Positions 52,050 to 54,242 of a stretch of DNA of 54,242 nt are shown here, in pieces (within the stretch, counting starts at the first letter, position 1; each line of letters opens with the position of its first letter). The position numbers and the translations under genes were made by a program. The DNA is taken from assembly GCA_000708835.1 (NCBI GenBank), contig DF237542.1, positions 1 to 54,242 of the forward strand, given 5' to 3'. The DNA is from Klebsormidium nitens (Eukaryota > Streptophyta > Klebsormidiophyceae > Klebsormidiales > Klebsormidiaceae). The notes under the pieces are model-generated. The model was not told the DNA's origin, did no database searches, and saw only the letters and a program-made list of their open reading frames with translations.

Positions 52050-53640
52050 TAAGTATCTTAGCTTTTGCTATCTCGCTTTTGCACTTCAAGATTCCTCAAC
52101 ACAAGCGCCTTAGTCAGAATGTCCGCCTTAATGTTGTCCTTCGTCAGGCAGCACGCAAATCCGGCCTCCTTTCACGCCACACTCTTATGCGCAAAAAGAT
52201 GAATCACGTCAACGTGCTTCGACCCCTGTGAAAAGGATGCTTCAGGATCCGTATTGCATCTTAGTTGCCGCAGTAGACTTGACCCCGATCTGCCAACTTG
52301 CAAGACCACAACGCCTCCTTCACTACATGCTCTGTACTCGATTGCTCCGCCTCAACAATCAACGCCGCCACCGTTGGCTGAAGACGGCTCGACAAACTAA
52401 AGCGCACCCCCGTACAGTAGAAAGACGTACTCGGTCGTGAAACGCTTTATGACAATGTTTTCGCAAAGTCCGCGTCACAAAACGCCTCAAGGACCTCATC
52501 GCCTCTCCTAATTATTATTCCGTCCTTCACGGTCCCCACCAAATACCGCAAGAGGTCGAGCGCTGGCCCCCAATGTGCCTCCGTTGGCGCATTTGTGTAG
52601 CGCGCCATGCGCCAATGCCTCCACGGCCTAAGCAATGTCAAGTTGCGTGCACACACTCATTTCAATATAGCAAGCTCCCATGGGCTCGCTTTAGGAAACT
52701 TCGCTGTACAGGCGGCTTGCCCTTCCTCCTCATATTCTCCTCCACATCAAAGAAAACCGAGCGCGCCCCTGCGCCCGCCAATATGTGCCGCCCAAAAAGC
52801 CCTCTAGTAAGCTTCTATTGCGTGAGCTTCAAAATAAGGCCTCCCTCTCGTGCGCCAACTTCATCCCAAGGAAGTACGTCGCCTCCCCTAACTTGCGCAC
52901 GTCGAAATTGTCCGCAAATAGCGCCTTCACCTTCGCCTTCTGCTCCGCTTCCTAGCCGCGACAAGAACATCGTCCAAGTGAAACCCGCTTTCCGTTCACC
53001 ACTCTCACAAAAAACGCCACATCCGCAAAGGACACCGCTATAGTGAAGTTCCCGAGCTATGGCTTGGACGCCGCTTGGCGCAACCCGTGCAGGGTGCGCT
53101 TGGAGTGTGGCAAACCACGTTGGGCCCGCTTTGCTCGTACCCCTTGCTTCATGTAGATCAAACCTCCATAAGCTCACCGTTGAGGAACGCCATCCTGACG
53201 TCCAATTGGCGCAACACCAAGTCGCGCTCTGCAACCCCCGCAACTAGCGCCCTTTGCTTGCTTACCGGGGTGTGGAATTCGTCGAAGTTTGTTTGTTGCT
53301 TCTACAAATACCCTTGCCCTAGCACTCGAGACGTATGTCGGTCCAACCGCATCGCAATTATCCTTGTAGACCCACTTCACCTCCTCCGTTTCTTGGACGA
53401 ATTCCCACACATCTCCAGGTTGTCGCGTTTTCCAACACGATCGCAACTTCTCTTTACTTGACTTTCGCCAAAGCTCCGTTTTAGTTGTGCGGCTCCAGAT
53501 AATTTTTCCAATCCCTCTAAGTGCTCCCCCGTTGCTGCCGCCCGACTCGCCCAATACATCCCCAGTGGACTCAAGGGCTGACCATTCCCCATTTCGCTCG
53601 AGCGGGGTATCCTCGGTCCGCCGTCTCTTCTCATCCGTTC
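52050..53640 (-). pseudogene. Copia reverse transcriptase / RNase H remnant
   Basis: On the minus strand, reverse transcriptase text includes LDVRMAFLNGEL near 53.2 kb and HGLRQAASKP near 53.08 kb. Then comes YTNAPTEAHWGPALDLLRYL near 52.6 kb and CDADFAKT near 52.46 kb. The RNase H tail (GSKHVDVIHLF, LTKDNIKADILTKAL) runs down to the polypurine tract near 52.05 kb. Many stops and frameshifts make it non-functional. Gag and integrase are missing between here and the R3 LTR, so the copy is internally deleted. Confidence 0.8.
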
Positions 53641-53795
53641 CGACAGATTCCGCCCTCTCGATGCCCGCCTCCCCCTTACGGGTAGGCCCTGTACTGGGCT
53701 GAGTGTCGGCCTAACCCGTTAGGGTAGCTCCTACACTCATCCGAGTCAAGGGCTCAGACGAGTAGGGCCGCCAGCACTCTCTTCCTTATAATCTT

Positions 53796-54242
53796 TGTTG
53801 AAACTCACGGTAGGGAGTCGTAGTGTAGTTGAGTAACTCGTCATTGGCTCTTATTGTGTTGTCCGGTACCCATGCTCATCACTCATCGATGACGGCCATG
53901 CATCCTAAGAGGAACACACGAAGCGCCTCACAAGCGGCTTCCTTCACTCCACAGACTTCTCTTAGAATGATGCATCAAAATAGTGGTTTCCACCACAATA
54001 AGTCTACGGGTCTCTCCCGTTCCACTAGGCTCACTAGCCTACTAGGCTTACTAGCCTAGGACACACACTACTAGGCTCACTAGCCTAGCTCACAGTCACA
54101 CTCAATCTTAGCCTTCGATATCGTCTTCTACTACACTAACGGCCGCTCTCAACCGCCTAACATCCAAACCGCCTAACGGTTTAACCGCCTAACTGCCGTG
54201 CACGACGGTCGGCGTTCACTCGTTCAAACCCTAACATGGGCC
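53796..54242 (-). mobile_element. Copia-type LTR, copy R3 (runs off the window)
   Basis: It starts TGTTGAAACTCACGG and follows R1 and R2 closely. Shared features are the 26-base block with a GAAGC/GCTTC stem at 53920-53945 (identical in all three) and the AACCGCCTAAC region. It carries three copies of the AGGCTCACTAGCCT palindrome. The end lies beyond the window. Confidence 0.75.

Overview
The window looks like nuclear DNA from a green-lineage eukaryote, most likely a streptophyte alga; the exact taxon (for example Klebsormidium-like) is a guess. The reasons are intron-rich genes with GC-rich third codon positions, a plastid-type sigma factor, an organellar-type lysyl-tRNA synthetase with a transit-like leader, a UGT80-type sterol glucosyltransferase, an AVT1-type vacuolar amino-acid transporter, plant-like TFIIF-beta and small cytochrome-oxidase-like proteins, an AATAAA signal after one stop codon, and decayed Ty1/copia retrotransposons. 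Exon models below were built by hand from GT-AG (rarely GC-AG) sites, reading phase and family similarity.

Layout. 1-2.5 kb: repeat-rich DNA with a terminal-inverted-repeat element. 2.5-4.8 kb (+): small stand-alone SET-domain methyltransferase with a 14-nt microexon and a decayed duplicate exon. 6.0-9.1 kb (-): TFIIF beta subunit. 10.2-15.4 kb (+): lysyl-tRNA synthetase, 13 exons. 16.8-20.1 kb (-): AVT1-like transporter, 9 exons. 21.7-25.0 kb (+): UTP15, a U3 snoRNP WD40 protein. 26.3-27.4 kb (-): a 90-residue Cox7c-like mitochondrial protein in three tiny exons. 27.5-28.1 kb: assembly gap. 28.5-32.7 kb (+): M1 aminopeptidase of the leukotriene-A4-hydrolase type. 33.8-37.5 kb (-): plastid sigma factor. 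38.3-44.3 kb (+): sterol glucosyltransferase with a long glycine-rich C-terminal extension. 44.3-54.2 kb: AT-richer, gene-poor DNA holding nested copia remnants (three related LTRs, a fourth different LTR, gag-protease and reverse transcriptase/RNase H pseudogenes on the minus strand) and an unrecognised decayed plus-strand coding island.

The nine genes alternate strictly in strand, giving four divergent promoter regions and four convergent ends. They do not form one pathway: they cover chromatin, transcription, translation, ribosome assembly, plastid transcription, membrane lipids, vacuolar transport and proteolysis.

The most interesting signal is in the aminopeptidase gene. Two tandem versions of the exon carrying the catalytic Asp and Tyr are each 110 nt long, share splice phase, are separated by only 51 nt, and cannot be joined in series without a frameshift. 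This predicts mutually exclusive splicing of an active-site exon. Other notable points are a stop-containing duplicate exon in the SET gene, a possible splice switch that would add or remove the C-terminal half of the sterol glucosyltransferase, 14-nt and 23-nt microexons, a telo-box array in a divergent promoter, and a perfect 21-bp foldback in the decayed island.
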